Shown: positions 8,660 through 18,715, numbered from the stretch's first letter. The stretch is DNA of 53,409 nt from Lachnospiraceae bacterium (GCA_017467845.1 JAFUKH010000019.1:1-53409); one strand, 5' to 3'. Notes: generated by a model from the letters alone, not told the origin. Translations and numbers: made by a program.

Positions 8660-9247
8660 CTATAAGCTTCCCTTTGTGCTCAGCACATCGGTAATACGCT
8701 CATCCATACCGGTAGCCACATCCAAAGCTTTTGCAAAGGCCTTAAACATAGCCTCACTCATGTGATGATTATTGCCCGGGGTAAGCATCTTAATGTGGAG
8801 ATTCATTCCTGCACTATAAGATACTGCATAGAAGAATTCACGAATCAGCTCCGTATCGAGGTCTCCGATACGCTCTGTAGTAAATTCACAGTCAAACTGC
8901 AGATATGGCCTTCCACATAAATCTACGGCGCAAAGTGCAAGGCACTCATCCATAGGGAGTATAAAGTACCCATATCTGCGGATTCCCTTTTTATCTCCCA
9001 CCGCCTCTTTAATTGCCTGACCAAGCACAATCCCCGCATCTTCCACGGTATGATGTCCGTCAACCTTTAAATCTCCGGTAATCTTACATTTCAGATCAAA
9101 AAAACCATGCTTCGCAAAGCCCTCTAACATATGGTCAAAGAAGCCGATACCGGTATCAATTTCGGATTTGCCGGTGCCGTCAATATTTAAGATAATCTGA
9201 ATGTCAGTCTCTTTCGTTTTACGATTTACCGTTGTACTACGTGCCAT
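8660..9247 (-). CDS. hisB: imidazoleglycerol-phosphate dehydratase
   Basis: A 195-aa monofunctional HisB of normal length that removes water from imidazole glycerol phosphate (step 6 of histidine synthesis). Both metal-binding repeats are visible: FFDHMLEGFAKHG with DGHHTVEDAG, and later PGNNHHMSEAMFKA. There is no fused phosphatase domain, so histidinol phosphatase must be elsewhere. It lies 17 bp after hisD and 35 bp before hisIE in one operon. Confidence 0.96.
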   Translation of the reverse strand: MARSTTVNRKTKETDIQIILNIDGTGKSEIDTGIGFFDHMLEGFAKHGFFDLKCKITGDLKVDGHHTVEDAGIVLGQAIKEAVGDKKGIRRYGYFILPMDECLALCAVDLCGRPYLQFDCEFTTERIGDLDTELIREFFYAVSYSAGMNLHIKMLTPGNNHHMSEAMFKAFAKALDVATGMDERITDVLSTKGSL

Positions 9248-9264
9248 AAATTTACCTCATTTCC

Positions 9265-10554
9265 TTATTCAAAACGAACTGCGATACTGTTAGCGTGAGC
9301 GGTTAAGCCTTCACTCTTGGCAAAGGTCTCAATATCTACGTGTACCTTCTCAAGGGCTTCTCTGGAGTAGGAAATAATACTGGTCTTTTTAATAAAGTCA
9401 TCCACATTTACCGGTGAGAAGAACTTTGCGGTTCCGTTGGTAGGTAAGATGTGGTTTGGTCCTGCAAAATAGTCACCGAGAGGCTCGGAAGAATACTCAC
9501 CAAGGAAAATTGCGCCGGCATTCTTAATCTTGGTCATGGTATCAAAAGGATTCTTAGTCAGAATCTCTAAGTGCTCAGAAGCGATTTCGTTAGCTGTTTC
9601 AATGGCCTGTTCCATGGAATCTGCCACCAAAATATATCCGTAATTCTCTAAAGACTTTTCGATAATCGGCTTTCGGGAAAGCTCTGCAGTAAACTTATCT
9701 ACCTCCTCAGATACTTTCTTAGCAACCTCCATAGAGGTGGTAATCAAGATTGCACTGGCAAGCTCATCATGCTCCGCCTGAGAAAGTAAATCAGCAGCAA
9801 TGTATCTTGGATTCGCAGACTCATCTGCAAGAACCAGGATTTCACTGGGACCTGCAATAGAATCAATACTAACATACCCATAAACTGCTTTTTTAGCCAA
9901 TGCCACGAAAATATTACCCGGTCCGGTGATTTTATCCACCTTAGGAATGGACTCTGTTCCGTAAGCAAGGGCTGCTATCGCCTGCGCTCCGCCAACTTTA
10001 TAAATGGTATCTACACCTGCGATATCTGCAGCAACTAAGGTTCCCGGATTCACCTTACCGTCAGCTCCCGGTGGAGTGGTCATAACGATTTCCGGAACTC
10101 CTGCAACCTTTGCAGGAATCACATTCATCAGTACGCTGGATGGGTAAGCAGCCTTACCGCCCGGTACATATACTCCTGCTCTCTGAATAGGAGTAACCTT
10201 CATTCCAAGGATAGTGCCGTCTTCCTTTGCATCAAACCAACTGTTACGAACCTGCTTTGCATGGAAGGCGCGGATATTCTCCGCAGCTCTTTTCATCACT
10301 TCTACAAGCTCTGCATCCATCTGGGCATAAGCCTCTGCGATTTCTTCCTTTGTAACCACAATATTCTCGGGAGTAAGAGCAAAACGGTCGAACTTTAAGG
10401 TATAGTCAAACACTGCCTTATCCTTATTTACTTTTACATTTTCAATAATATCATTTACTACGGATTCATATTCTGTATAGTTATTGGGACTTCTCTTTAA
10501 AAGATCGTCCATAATACTCTCTGTTGTCTCTTTTGTTAATGTTACAATTCTCAT
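9265..10554 (-). CDS. hisD: histidinol dehydrogenase
   Basis: A 429-aa zinc, NAD-dependent enzyme that oxidises histidinol to histidine (last step). Family motifs are visible: PGGKAAYPSSVLM, the VGGAQAIAALAYGT segment, the QAEHDE zinc and catalytic region, and LEILTKNP. The start is the ATG at 10554, one base after the hisG stop, with AGAAGG 8 nt upstream inside hisG. A GTG three codons earlier would overlap hisG and crowd the ribosome binding site. Coupled translation with hisG is likely. Confidence 0.96.
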   Translation of the reverse strand: MRIVTLTKETTESIMDDLLKRSPNNYTEYESVVNDIIENVKVNKDKAVFDYTLKFDRFALTPENIVVTKEEIAEAYAQMDAELVEVMKRAAENIRAFHAKQVRNSWFDAKEDGTILGMKVTPIQRAGVYVPGGKAAYPSSVLMNVIPAKVAGVPEIVMTTPPGADGKVNPGTLVAADIAGVDTIYKVGGAQAIAALAYGTESIPKVDKITGPGNIFVALAKKAVYGYVSIDSIAGPSEILVLADESANPRYIAADLLSQAEHDELASAILITTSMEVAKKVSEEVDKFTAELSRKPIIEKSLENYGYILVADSMEQAIETANEIASEHLEILTKNPFDTMTKIKNAGAIFLGEYSSEPLGDYFAGPNHILPTNGTAKFFSPVNVDDFIKKTSIISYSREALEKVHVDIETFAKSEGLTAHANSIAVRFE

Positions 10555-10555
10555 C

Positions 10556-11212
10556 TTAAACACCTTCTTTTAATTTTGCTTTCAGCTTGCTGAGCAAATC
10601 CTTGATTCTCTCAGACTGCATCTGCATACTTACCGGATTTACAATCATTCTGGCAGATAAAGGACAAATCTCCTCTAGTACTTCCAGACCATTCTCCTTT
10701 AATGTGGAACCGGTCTCTACAATATCTACGATAACATCGGACAGCTCTACAATCGGTCCCAGTTCAACAGAACCATTTAATTTGATAATATCCACTGTCT
10801 GAAACTTCTGGTTATAAAAATAATCCTTTGCAATCTTAGGATACTTACTTGCTACACGGATTCTCTCGTGATGCTGTAACAAATCTTTAGCAGAAGCAGG
10901 ACCACACACACACATGCGACATTTGCCGAAGCCCAGATCCAATACTTCATATACATTACGATTTTCTTCTAAAATGGTATCTTCGCCTACCACACCAATA
11001 TCCGCCGCGCCGTATTCCACATAGGTAGGAACATCAGGCCCTTTCGATAAGAAGAAACGAAGCTTTAATTCCTCATTTACAAAGATTAATTTTCTGGAAT
11101 CCTTGTCCTTCATCTCCTCGCAGGTAATCCCGATTTCCTCTAAAAGTTCTAAGGTTCTCTTAGCTAATCTTCCCTTGCCCAGGGCAAAGGTTAAATATCT
11201 ATCTTCACTCAT
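10556..11212 (-). CDS. hisG: ATP phosphoribosyltransferase catalytic subunit, short form
   Basis: A 218-aa HisG(S) enzyme of the first histidine step, joining ATP and PRPP. The short form lacks the C-terminal regulatory domain and needs HisZ, encoded immediately upstream. Motifs are the N-terminal ALGKGRLAKRTLELL, the DIGVVGEDT segment, and the PRPP-binding DVIVDIVETGSTLKENGL. The strong site GGAGGAG precedes the ATG. It lies 19 bp after hisZ. Confidence 0.96.
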   Translation of the reverse strand: MSEDRYLTFALGKGRLAKRTLELLEEIGITCEEMKDKDSRKLIFVNEELKLRFFLSKGPDVPTYVEYGAADIGVVGEDTILEENRNVYEVLDLGFGKCRMCVCGPASAKDLLQHHERIRVASKYPKIAKDYFYNQKFQTVDIIKLNGSVELGPIVELSDVIVDIVETGSTLKENGLEVLEEICPLSARMIVNPVSMQMQSERIKDLLSKLKAKLKEGV

Positions 11213-11231
11213 TTATTACTCCTCCGATGGT

Positions 11232-12350
11232 CTAACCATTCACTTCCGGTGAAAGGCAGACTGCGCTTCCCTTTGAACGCTTTTCGATTGCTTCCGAAAG
11301 CTTCTCAGCATAATTATCTTTATTATAATAGATAGTTTCTACCTTGGTTTGACATTCAAAACACACCTTCTGGCGGTCCAGTGCCTCCATTAATTCATCA
11401 ATGACAACACAGAAACCGATTGCATCAGCATCTTTTCCGAACTTCTGTAAAAGGTTGTTGTAGCGTCCACCCTTTACAATGGCATCTCCAAGACCATAGG
11501 TATATGCTTTAAAAATCAGACCGGTATAATAATGATACTTGCTAAGCATACCAAGATCAAAGCATACATAGGATTCACAGCCATAAAGCTTTAATACCTC
11601 ATAGATAGCTTCTAAACGATTGATAGCGTTTAACGCTCTTTCATTGGTAATACTTTTCTTTACTTCACTGATGGTCTCTAAATTACCATAGAGGTCAGCT
11701 ACCTGTAATAGGGCATTCTTGTGCTGCTCAGACACATTATTACGGTCTAAAAGTTCCTCTGCCCCGAAGTAATTTCTTCCGGAAATATAATCACGCAGTG
11801 CCTTCTCTGTCTCCGCATCAAGCTCCGCTTCCTCACACAAGCCCCTGAAAAAGTCTTCATTGCCTACAGTAAGCTGAAAGCATTTTAAACCGGAATTCTT
11901 AAGAAGAGTAATCACCATGGAAAGCATCTCTGCGTCCGCTTCTACACTGCCGTCATTAATTAATTCCGCGCCCATCTGGGTCACTTCCTTTAGCTTACCC
12001 TGCAGATTGGACACATTAGTAAAGGTGTTGCCAATATAGCAGAAGCGTACCGGAAACTCATCGTCCATATGATACTTGGCAGCACATCTGGCAATGGAAG
12101 GGGTAAAGTCAGGCCGAAGAACTAAGGTATTGCCCTCTTTATCAAAAAACTGATACATTTCCTTAGAAGGGGTTGTACCAATTTCCTTGGAAAATACATC
12201 CTTAAATTCAAAGGTTGGCGTCTGGATATCCTGATAACCATATAAAAAGAAGGTATGGTGAATCTGCTCCTCCAGATGGATTTTTCTATGAATCTCTTTG
12301 CCGTAAATATCACGAACACCTTCGGGAGTATGAATTAATTTCTTGCTCAT
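11232..12350 (-). CDS. hisZ: ATP phosphoribosyltransferase regulatory subunit
   Basis: A 372-aa class II histidyl-tRNA synthetase paralogue that forms the hetero-octameric ATP phosphoribosyltransferase with HisG(S) and carries histidine feedback control. Synthetase-like motifs remain: TPEGVRDIYG, the RPDFTPSIAR motif 2, and LRNxL-like KGGRYNNLLQKFG near the C-terminus. It has no anticodon-binding domain, as expected for HisZ. First gene of the operon hisZ-hisG-hisD-hisB-hisIE; hisC, hisH, hisA and hisF are not in the window. Confidence 0.94.
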   Translation of the reverse strand: MSKKLIHTPEGVRDIYGKEIHRKIHLEEQIHHTFFLYGYQDIQTPTFEFKDVFSKEIGTTPSKEMYQFFDKEGNTLVLRPDFTPSIARCAAKYHMDDEFPVRFCYIGNTFTNVSNLQGKLKEVTQMGAELINDGSVEADAEMLSMVITLLKNSGLKCFQLTVGNEDFFRGLCEEAELDAETEKALRDYISGRNYFGAEELLDRNNVSEQHKNALLQVADLYGNLETISEVKKSITNERALNAINRLEAIYEVLKLYGCESYVCFDLGMLSKYHYYTGLIFKAYTYGLGDAIVKGGRYNNLLQKFGKDADAIGFCVVIDELMEALDRQKVCFECQTKVETIYYNKDNYAEKLSEAIEKRSKGSAVCLSPEVNG

Positions 12351-12370
12351 CTAAATACCTCATTTCAAAT

Positions 12371-12404
12371 ACTTTACTACTGTAAAGTGCTAACTGAGTA
12401 GCAC
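12371..12404 (-). promoter_or_regulatory. two abutting inverted repeats in the hisZ leader
   Basis: Between the promoter and hisZ there are two perfect inverted repeats: ACTTTAC/GTAAAGT (12371-12377 and 12382-12388) and GTGCTA/TAGCAC (12387-12392 and 12399-12404). They share two bases (12387-12388), so as RNA hairpins they compete at the junction; as DNA they could be operator sites. The leader is about 70 nt, too short for a T-box. Confidence 0.55.
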
Positions 12405-12425
12405 AATAAAGAAAACATTTCTTGT

Positions 12426-12454
12426 AGTATACTCGTTTGTATTCTACTTGTCAA
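12426..12454 (-). promoter_or_regulatory. consensus sigma-A promoter of the his operon
   Basis: A perfect -35 TTGACA (12449-12454) and -10 TATACT (12426-12431) are separated by exactly 17 bp on the minus strand. Located between the recU stop and hisZ, so his transcription can start independently of the upstream genes. Confidence 0.88.
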
Positions 12455-12458
12455 GTAT

Positions 12459-13001
12459 TTAACACTCTTCTTCTCTTGTTTCTAAATCAAGCCTCATGGC
12501 ATCAAGGTAAGGAACTAAGACACCGTGTTTTTTGGGTAGAATAAAGGCCGGATCCAATTCATCAAAACGAAAACTTTTTCTGCCGCCGTCCTGAGCTCTT
12601 TTCCAGAAAAAAAATAATTTGTCAAAGGTCAGATAATATAATAAATCTTTATGAGAATAATAAATAAGTACAAAGGAGACACCGCCCTGCTTTTCGTAGT
12701 TCTCCATAAAGCTCACCTGATGAGGATGAATATTTTGTAGGGAAAAGGTATCCACTGCACATTCCTTGGCATCAAAGCATACCGGAATGCCCTGTACGGC
12801 ACCGATATAATCCACCGTACTTTTCTGCTCAAAATAAGCCAGCGTAATCTGATGATTTTCTTTATCAATCTTCATGGGAGTAATGGGGGTAGGAACCTTC
12901 TGAATAATCGCCAGACCACTTTCCGCGTATTTCTCATTGGTTCGGTTAATCATATCCTCCAGTGTAGAACCACGAAGTCCTCTGGAATTCCATGTAGCCA
13001 T
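12459..13001 (-). CDS. recU: Holliday junction resolvase RecU
   Basis: A 180-aa nuclease of the Firmicute RecU family, which cleaves four-way junctions made by recombination and works with RuvAB (also in this window). Catalytic acidic residues are visible in KSTVDYIGA and PVCFDAKEC, followed by the HQVSFMENYEKQGG helix. The start overlaps the stop of the upstream pseudouridine synthase in a TAATG arrangement, so translation is coupled. Length is typical. The B. subtilis gene sits with the PBP1 gene; here it is with RNA-modification genes. Confidence 0.92.
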   Translation of the reverse strand: MATWNSRGLRGSTLEDMINRTNEKYAESGLAIIQKVPTPITPMKIDKENHQITLAYFEQKSTVDYIGAVQGIPVCFDAKECAVDTFSLQNIHPHQVSFMENYEKQGGVSFVLIYYSHKDLLYYLTFDKLFFFWKRAQDGGRKSFRFDELDPAFILPKKHGVLVPYLDAMRLDLETREEEC

Positions 13002-14011
13002 TATGTAAGCTCCTTTAATATTGATGAAAACTTCTCCGGCAGAGGTGCATCAAAGCATCTTTCACTTAAATCAGAAAGCGCACCCTCCAAAGCGGGAAAT
13101 TCCACCCGGTAAGCATGCAAAAGTTGATTCTTTAACTGAAAACGCTTCTGCATCAGAGTATTTTCTTTTGCAATACCATATTTTACATCACCAATCAGGG
13201 CATGTCCCACTGATGCAAGATGTGCTCTGATCTGATGTGTCTTACCGGTAATCAAATCCACCTCTAAATAGGTATATCTTCCACCGGAAAGACTTTGAAT
13301 GGGTTCGTAAGCGGTCTGAATCTGGCTTCCCTCTACAGAAACCGTTACGATATTCTTTTGATGATCCTTTTTCAGGGAACCGGTAATGGTAGCACCACTG
13401 TCAATTTGTCCAATACAAATGGTTCTGTAGTATTTGTTCATTGCTCTGTCGTGGATAAGTTTGGAAAGCCCCTGACTTCCAGCCAAAGATTTTCCACATA
13501 ACACAAGTCCACTGGTATTACGGTCCAAACGATTACATACAGAGGGCTTAAATAGGGAAAGCTCCTGGGAAGTTATCTTCTGATGATGAAGCAGATAGCC
13601 GATTAACCATTCATTCAGACTGATATCTGTGGGCGTAGCCTTCTGTGTAAGGACACCTACCGGCTTATTTACAAACAGCACATTTTCATCCTCATAGATG
13701 ACCTCAATTCCCTTTAAGACTTCATAGGCTTTCTTATATTCTCCTACATTTACTTCCTTTACAGAAGTCTTTGTATCACTGTCTGCTTTTCGCCCGGTGA
13801 ATTTTTCAAAGGTCTCATCCGCAAAAAAGAAGTTAACCTCATCCCCAGGATTTAATATCTCCTTCCCTTCGGCCTTCTTGCCATTTAGGGTAATATTCTT
13901 TTTTCGAAGCATTTTGTATAAAAAACCACTTCCGGCCTCCGGCATAAACTTCTGCAGGAACTTGTCAAAACGTTGTCCGGCCTGGTTCTTCCCAATAATA
14001 AATTTCTGCAT
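13001..14011 (-). CDS. RluA-family pseudouridine synthase with S4 domain
   Basis: A 336-aa enzyme that isomerises uridine to pseudouridine in RNA, probably 23S rRNA. An N-terminal S4 RNA-binding domain (residues about 13-75) precedes the catalytic domain, whose nucleophilic Asp is in CNRLDRNTSG. The final motif region reads LITGKTHQIRAHLASVGH. It is closest to RluC/RluD in layout, but I cannot assign the target site. The ATG follows AAGGAG. It is coupled to recU by overlapping stop and start. Confidence 0.9.
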   Translation of the reverse strand: MQKFIIGKNQAGQRFDKFLQKFMPEAGSGFLYKMLRKKNITLNGKKAEGKEILNPGDEVNFFFADETFEKFTGRKADSDTKTSVKEVNVGEYKKAYEVLKGIEVIYEDENVLFVNKPVGVLTQKATPTDISLNEWLIGYLLHHQKITSQELSLFKPSVCNRLDRNTSGLVLCGKSLAGSQGLSKLIHDRAMNKYYRTICIGQIDSGATITGSLKKDHQKNIVTVSVEGSQIQTAYEPIQSLSGGRYTYLEVDLITGKTHQIRAHLASVGHALIGDVKYGIAKENTLMQKRFQLKNQLLHAYRVEFPALEGALSDLSERCFDAPLPEKFSSILKELT

Positions 14012-14019
14012 ACTGCTCC

Positions 14020-14616
14020 TTATAAGGATACGGATAAAAGGGTACTGATAATGGATAAAGTCAGCTTCTCATCGGCCTCTAAGGTCTGCAACTGCCCTAA
14101 ACGCTCCACATATTTATTTTCATCCGTAAAAACCTTAATTGTAACGTTCTTAATATTATCTGCCTTTAAGATTTTATCCAAGTGAGTCTGGAATTCTTTT
14201 TCTTTAAAGGCTTTATCTGTGGTAATTCCGCAGATGGTGTTCCCACATACCACCAAGTGATCCACCATAAAATTGTCCTGATATGCGGTAAAAGCACAAT
14301 CGTAAAGATTCGCCAACTCACCTTTTGCCGCTTCTATTTTCTCTGCAACATCCGGAGGACAGCTTTTAAATCTAAGAAACATAATGGTTTGTACCAGACT
14401 CCTGCAAGCAGGTAGAAAACCTACCACAGCCACAATGGTCAGGTAATTCGCATTAGAGCCTGTGGTCACATATCCTGTGATGTAAAGAGCTAAAGGCAGT
14501 GCAAATAAAATTGCTGTTTTTAATATTTCATATTTCTTTTGTGTATTCAGATAATTTCTTTGTCCCTTTGCAGCAGAAGAAGAAATCATCCTTTTAAAAC
14601 TAAATTTTTCGTTCAT
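14020..14616 (-). CDS. two-TM membrane protein of unknown function
   Basis: A 198-aa protein that I do not recognise. After a basic 30-residue N-terminus there are two membrane segments, about residues 32-50 (TAILFALPLALYITGYV) and 56-78 (NYLTIVAVVGFLPACRSL). A roughly 110-residue soluble tail follows, containing VDHLVVCGNTICGITTD and a mixed alpha/beta pattern. By the positive-inside rule the tail is probably cytosolic. It sits 8 bp upstream of the pseudouridine synthase and 11 bp downstream of the SDR gene in one operon. Confidence 0.7.
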   Translation of the reverse strand: MNEKFSFKRMISSSAAKGQRNYLNTQKKYEILKTAILFALPLALYITGYVTTGSNANYLTIVAVVGFLPACRSLVQTIMFLRFKSCPPDVAEKIEAAKGELANLYDCAFTAYQDNFMVDHLVVCGNTICGITTDKAFKEKEFQTHLDKILKADNIKNVTIKVFTDENKYVERLGQLQTLEADEKLTLSIISTLLSVSL

Positions 14617-14627
14617 TGGTACTCCTG

Positions 14628-15401
14628 TTATTTCTTAAATCCTCTGATAATAGGCAGCAAGATTCCGTGGGGAACTGCCTTACATAATACTTGGAAGCTA
14701 ATCATAGGTATGGAATATACGGACTGTGCTTTCTTATTACAAGAATCACGAAGTGCTTTCTTTACCACACTGAAAGCGTCTGCCATTACATATTTTTTGA
14801 TAGCGAGTACCCCATGTCCGCCTCCTTCTGCGATTTCAAAAAACTCGGTGTCTACAGGCCCCGGACAAACACTAGTTACATAGATTCCTTTATCTTTTAG
14901 CTCCTGTCCTAAAGCCAGGGAGAAACTGTTTACATAAGACTTAGTAGCAGCATATACTGCAAAGCCGGGCTGTGGAATAAAGGATGCACTGGAAGCCAAA
15001 TTGATAATACGGGAATTCTTTCTCATAAAAGGAATACAGGTATGTGTAATATGGGTCAGTGCCTCGCAATTGGTACGAACCATGCCTGTCTGTTCTTCTA
15101 CTGTCAGATTGGCAAAATCGCCCAAAATACCATAGCCTGCGCAATTTATCAGCATTTTTATCACACATTCATGGTCTGAAAGCATATCAGTCAAACGCTC
15201 CATCTGGGACTCTTTGGTAATATCCATGGAGATGATGCGTACATTATTACGCATTTTGGCTGCCACTTCCTTTAAACGTTCTTTTCTTCTGGCAATAAGC
15301 CAGATTTCATCTGTTTTTCGTAAATGTGCATCCAACTGCATGGCAAATTCACGTCCCATTCCGGAAGATGCACCAGTTATAATTACAATACTTTTTGCCA
15401 T
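14628..15401 (-). CDS. short-chain dehydrogenase/reductase
   Basis: A 257-aa classical SDR oxidoreductase. The NAD(P) fingerprint is TGASSGMG near the N-terminus, followed by INCAGYG, the catalytic Ser in the ASSASFI segment, and the YAATK catalytic Tyr-Lys pair. The substrate cannot be read from sequence; family neighbours include ketoacyl-type and sterol-type reductases. A ribosome binding site GAGGTAG precedes the ATG. It is 6 bp after the YgiQ gene. Confidence 0.88.
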   Translation of the reverse strand: MAKSIVIITGASSGMGREFAMQLDAHLRKTDEIWLIARRKERLKEVAAKMRNNVRIISMDITKESQMERLTDMLSDHECVIKMLINCAGYGILGDFANLTVEEQTGMVRTNCEALTHITHTCIPFMRKNSRIINLASSASFIPQPGFAVYAATKSYVNSFSLALGQELKDKGIYVTSVCPGPVDTEFFEIAEGGGHGVLAIKKYVMADAFSVVKKALRDSCNKKAQSVYSIPMISFQVLCKAVPHGILLPIIRGFKK

Positions 15402-15407
15402 AAGAAG

Positions 15408-17348
15408 CTACCTCTTTCCTTTCGAATCTGTTTTCTTTTTATGAACATTTCGGATGGTCTTCTTTTTTACCGGTTTCTTCTCAACCTTCTTTTCAGGCTT
15501 TTTGTATTTATTGTATCCGTTTTCTGCCTGGGTATTCCCGGTATTTCCCATTTTACGTGGGCGAATAAGACATTTCTTATCAAAGCCGATTAAATCTTCC
15601 CGTCCTGCCTTAACAAGTGCCTCATAAACCAAATCATAATTCTTGGGATTACGATACTGAATAAGGGCTCTCTGCATTGCCTTTTCATGAGGGTTACGGC
15701 ATACATATACCGGCTTCATATCTCTTGGATCTAAGCCTGTGTAGTACATTACCGTAGAGATGGTGGACGGTGTGGGATAGAAATCCTGCACCTGCTCCGG
15801 CATATATCCAAGGTCTCTTAAATACTCAGCCAACTCAATAGCCTCCTTCAAGGTGGAGCCGGGATGAGAACTCATAAGATATGGAACAAGGAACTGATTC
15901 TTGCCAAGCTGCTTGTTAATCTTTTTATATTTCTCCACAAATCGCTCATACACAGCATTTTTCGGTTTTCCAAGTCTTGCCAGTACCACATCGGAAATAT
16001 GCTCTGGTGCTACCTTTAACTGTCCGCTGATATGATGCTCTACAAGTTCTCTAAAGAAAGTATCATCCTTATCTGCCATCAGATAATCAAAGCGGATTCC
16101 GGAACGTACGAATACTTTTTTAACACCGGGAAGCTCACGCAATTTACGAAGAAGGAACAAATAATCGCTGTGATCCACCTTCATGTTCTTACATGGTTCT
16201 GGGAAAAGACATTGTCTGTGTTTACAAACACCGCAGGTAAGCTGCTTTTCACAGGATGGATGACGGAAGTTGGCTGTGGGACCTCCCACGTCATGGATAT
16301 ATCCCTTGAAATCAGGATCCTTAATCAAAAGCTTTGCTTCTTCCATAATGGATTCATGACTTCGAACCTGTATAGTTCGTCCCTGATGAAAGGTAAGAGC
16401 ACAGAAACTACAACCGCCAAAGCATCCACGATTGCTAATCAGAGAGAACTTAATCTCACGAATGGCAGGAACACCACCGGCTTCCTCATAAGAGGGATGA
16501 TAGGTTCTCATGTAGGGAAGAGCATATACATCATCCATCTCCTGCATAGAAAGTGGATATGCAGGTGGATTCTGTACCACATACATACCGTTTGGATACT
16601 CTTCCACTAAAGTTTTGCTGCTGAAAGCATCGGTATGCTGGCTCTGGATGCCAAAACTCTTCGCATAGTTCACAGGATCCAGCTTCATCTCTTCATAAGT
16701 TGGAAGCATAATATGGTCATACAGACCGGAGATATCTTTGGTCTTATACACCGTTCCTTTTACAAAGGTAATATCCTTCGCTGCGATACCTGCATTTAAT
16801 GCATCCGCAATCTCTACGATGGACTTTTCGCCCATACCATAGGAGATAATATCTGCCTGACTATCCAGCAAAATGGAACGTTTAAAGGAATCTGTCCAAT
16901 AATCATAATGAGCCATTCTGCGAAGACTGGCTTCGATACCACCAATGATAATAGGAACATCCTTATAGGTTCTGCGAATCAGATTACCATACACGCTGGT
17001 GGCATGGTCCGGTCGCTTGCCCATCTCTCCACCCGGTGTATAGGCATCCGTAGCTCTTCTCTTCTTAGATACGGAATAGTGGTTCACACAGGAGTCCATA
17101 TTTCCGGCAGAGATTAGGAAGCCTAAACGAGGCTTTCCTAAAATAGTAACGCTTTCCTCATCCTTCCAGTCCGGCTGGGCGATGATACCTACGGTGTATC
17201 CGTGAGACTCCAGCACTCGGCTGATAATGGCATGCCCAAAGGAAGGATGGTCCACATAAGCATCCCCCGTGATATATACAAAATCAAGCTGCTCTATTCC
17301 TCTGTCAATCATATCCTGACGACAGATTGGTAAAAATCCATTTGTCAC
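15408..17348 (-). CDS. YgiQ-family radical SAM protein
   Basis: A 646-aa iron-sulfur protein with the YgiQ layout: N-terminal cobalamin-binding-like domain ([14 protein letters not shown]), radical SAM core with cluster cysteines in [11 protein letters not shown], a conserved Cys-rich stretch (CGVCKHRQC), and a lysine-rich C-terminal tail. The reaction is unknown for the family. The start is the GTG at 17348, with AGAGAGG 8 nt upstream and beyond the stop of the HAD gene. A longer ATG at 17396 would run 35 bp into the HAD gene. Third in an operon with RsuA-type and HAD genes. Confidence 0.88.
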   Translation of the reverse strand: MTNGFLPICRQDMIDRGIEQLDFVYITGDAYVDHPSFGHAIISRVLESHGYTVGIIAQPDWKDEESVTILGKPRLGFLISAGNMDSCVNHYSVSKKRRATDAYTPGGEMGKRPDHATSVYGNLIRRTYKDVPIIIGGIEASLRRMAHYDYWTDSFKRSILLDSQADIISYGMGEKSIVEIADALNAGIAAKDITFVKGTVYKTKDISGLYDHIMLPTYEEMKLDPVNYAKSFGIQSQHTDAFSSKTLVEEYPNGMYVVQNPPAYPLSMQEMDDVYALPYMRTYHPSYEEAGGVPAIREIKFSLISNRGCFGGCSFCALTFHQGRTIQVRSHESIMEEAKLLIKDPDFKGYIHDVGGPTANFRHPSCEKQLTCGVCKHRQCLFPEPCKNMKVDHSDYLFLLRKLRELPGVKKVFVRSGIRFDYLMADKDDTFFRELVEHHISGQLKVAPEHISDVVLARLGKPKNAVYERFVEKYKKINKQLGKNQFLVPYLMSSHPGSTLKEAIELAEYLRDLGYMPEQVQDFYPTPSTISTVMYYTGLDPRDMKPVYVCRNPHEKAMQRALIQYRNPKNYDLVYEALVKAGREDLIGFDKKCLIRPRKMGNTGNTQAENGYNKYKKPEKKVEKKPVKKKTIRNVHKKKTDSKGKR

Positions 17349-17361
17349 TGAAAAAACCTCT

Positions 17362-18009
17362 CTATAATAATTCCTGATAGCTGCAAATGTAGCCATCTGC
17401 CATTTCTCTCTTCTTCTTTTCCTGATGAGCAGAGTATAAATCGTCCACTGCGTAAACTGTCATCCCTGCACTCTTTCCGGCCATAATCCCCGCCACAATA
17501 TCCTCAAAAACAAGGCAATCCTTAGGCTCTACCTGAAGCCTGTCCGCTACCTCCAGATAAATATCCGGCGCAGGCTTTCCCCGCTTTGCTTCAGAGCCTG
17601 TCATAATACAGGTAAAAAGCTCTCTGATATGCAGTGCACCAAGTACATTCTCCACTAATTCTCTGGAATTACTGCTGGCAATCCCAAGGAGAATCCCACA
17701 TCTCTTACATTCCTGCAAAAAATCAAAAGCTCCGTCCTTTAAGGGTACCTCATGCATATATTTATCCCATGCCATCTTATTCCAATCATCCATCATCTCC
17801 TCGATGGAATCATCAATTTGAAAGCGTTCCTTGATGTAGATAGCGGTTTCCCGAAAGCTCATTCCCTCAATCTCAGACTGAAGAGTTTCGGGAAGTTCAT
17901 ATCCAAAACGACCAAGATAGTCAATGTCAACCTGTTTCCAAATCCACATAGAATCTACAAGAGAACCATCCAAATCAAATATTACCGCCTTCTTATTATC
18001 TAAAACCAT
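17362..18009 (-). CDS. HAD-superfamily phosphatase (beta-phosphoglucomutase-like)
   Basis: A 215-aa haloacid dehalogenase-like hydrolase of subfamily IA. Motif I is [11 protein letters not shown] (nucleophile and general acid/base Asp), motif II is ASSNS, the motif III lysine is in RGKPAPD, and motif IV is VFEDIVAG. A small helical cap lies between motifs I and II. Probably a sugar-phosphate or nucleotide phosphatase; the substrate is not readable. It overlaps the upstream pseudouridine synthase gene by 14 bp. Confidence 0.88.
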   Translation of the reverse strand: MVLDNKKAVIFDLDGSLVDSMWIWKQVDIDYLGRFGYELPETLQSEIEGMSFRETAIYIKERFQIDDSIEEMMDDWNKMAWDKYMHEVPLKDGAFDFLQECKRCGILLGIASSNSRELVENVLGALHIRELFTCIMTGSEAKRGKPAPDIYLEVADRLQVEPKDCLVFEDIVAGIMAGKSAGMTVYAVDDLYSAHQEKKKREMADGYICSYQELL

Positions 18010-18715
18010 TATTTTTCCTCATTTTTAATTCTTTTATCTCCTGCTCTCTAAGAGCTCTGAACTCTCCGGGAGCAAGATTTTCGTCCAGTGTAAGACTTCC
18101 AAAGGACATGCGTTTTAAATATAATACTTCATTATTCACTGCCAATAACATCCTTTTCACCTGGTGAAACTTTCCTTCGTGGATGGTAAGCAGAAACTCC
18201 TTTTCCCCTAAAAGGGTAACCTTAGCCGGTAATGTCAGGGTATCCTCCCCTATATCCACACCGTTTTCTAAAGCATTGATATCCTCCGGGTTAAGTGTTT
18301 CTCTTGCCTTTATATAATAGGTTTTATCCACATGCTTTTTGGGTGACAACAGATTATGGATAAGCTCCCCATCATTGGTAAGCAGAAGAAGCCCCTCAGT
18401 ATCCTTATCCAGTCTTCCTGCCGGGGATAAATCCTTAGTATTCACACCTACCAATAAATCCAGCACCGTCTTATCATGATGATCCTTTGTGGCAGTTACA
18501 ACTCCCGCCGGCTTATGAAGCATATAATATCTGTATTTTTCATAGGAAAGAACCTTTCCCTTAAAAGTGATTTCATCCTTATCTTCATCTATTTTAGTAT
18601 CTGATTGTTTACAGACAGCTCCGTTTACAGTGATAAGCCCTTTCTTGCAAAAGTCCTTTATCTCACTTCTGGAGCCAACCTGCATAGATACCAGATATTT
18701 ATCCAAACGCATCAT
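17996..18715 (-). CDS. RsuA/RluB-family 16S rRNA pseudouridine synthase
   Basis: A 239-aa enzyme with an N-terminal S4 domain (RLDKYLVSMQVGSRSEIKDF) and the RsuA-type catalytic core. The nucleophilic Asp is in AGRLDKDTEGLLL, and the C-terminal EGKFHQVKRML motif is present. By homology it makes pseudouridine in the small subunit rRNA (516 in E. coli numbering). First of a seven-gene minus-strand run ending with recU. It diverges from the YlbJ-like gene across a 67-bp spacer. Confidence 0.9.
   Translation of the reverse strand: MMRLDKYLVSMQVGSRSEIKDFCKKGLITVNGAVCKQSDTKIDEDKDEITFKGKVLSYEKYRYYMLHKPAGVVTATKDHHDKTVLDLLVGVNTKDLSPAGRLDKDTEGLLLLTNDGELIHNLLSPKKHVDKTYYIKARETLNPEDINALENGVDIGEDTLTLPAKVTLLGEKEFLLTIHEGKFHQVKRMLLAVNNEVLYLKRMSFGSLTLDENLAPGEFRALREQEIKELKMRKNNGFR

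Noticed and set aside
12351-12458. T-box riboswitch in front of hisZ
   Set aside because: The leader after the promoter is about 70 nt and has no T-box sequence or specifier-like stem.
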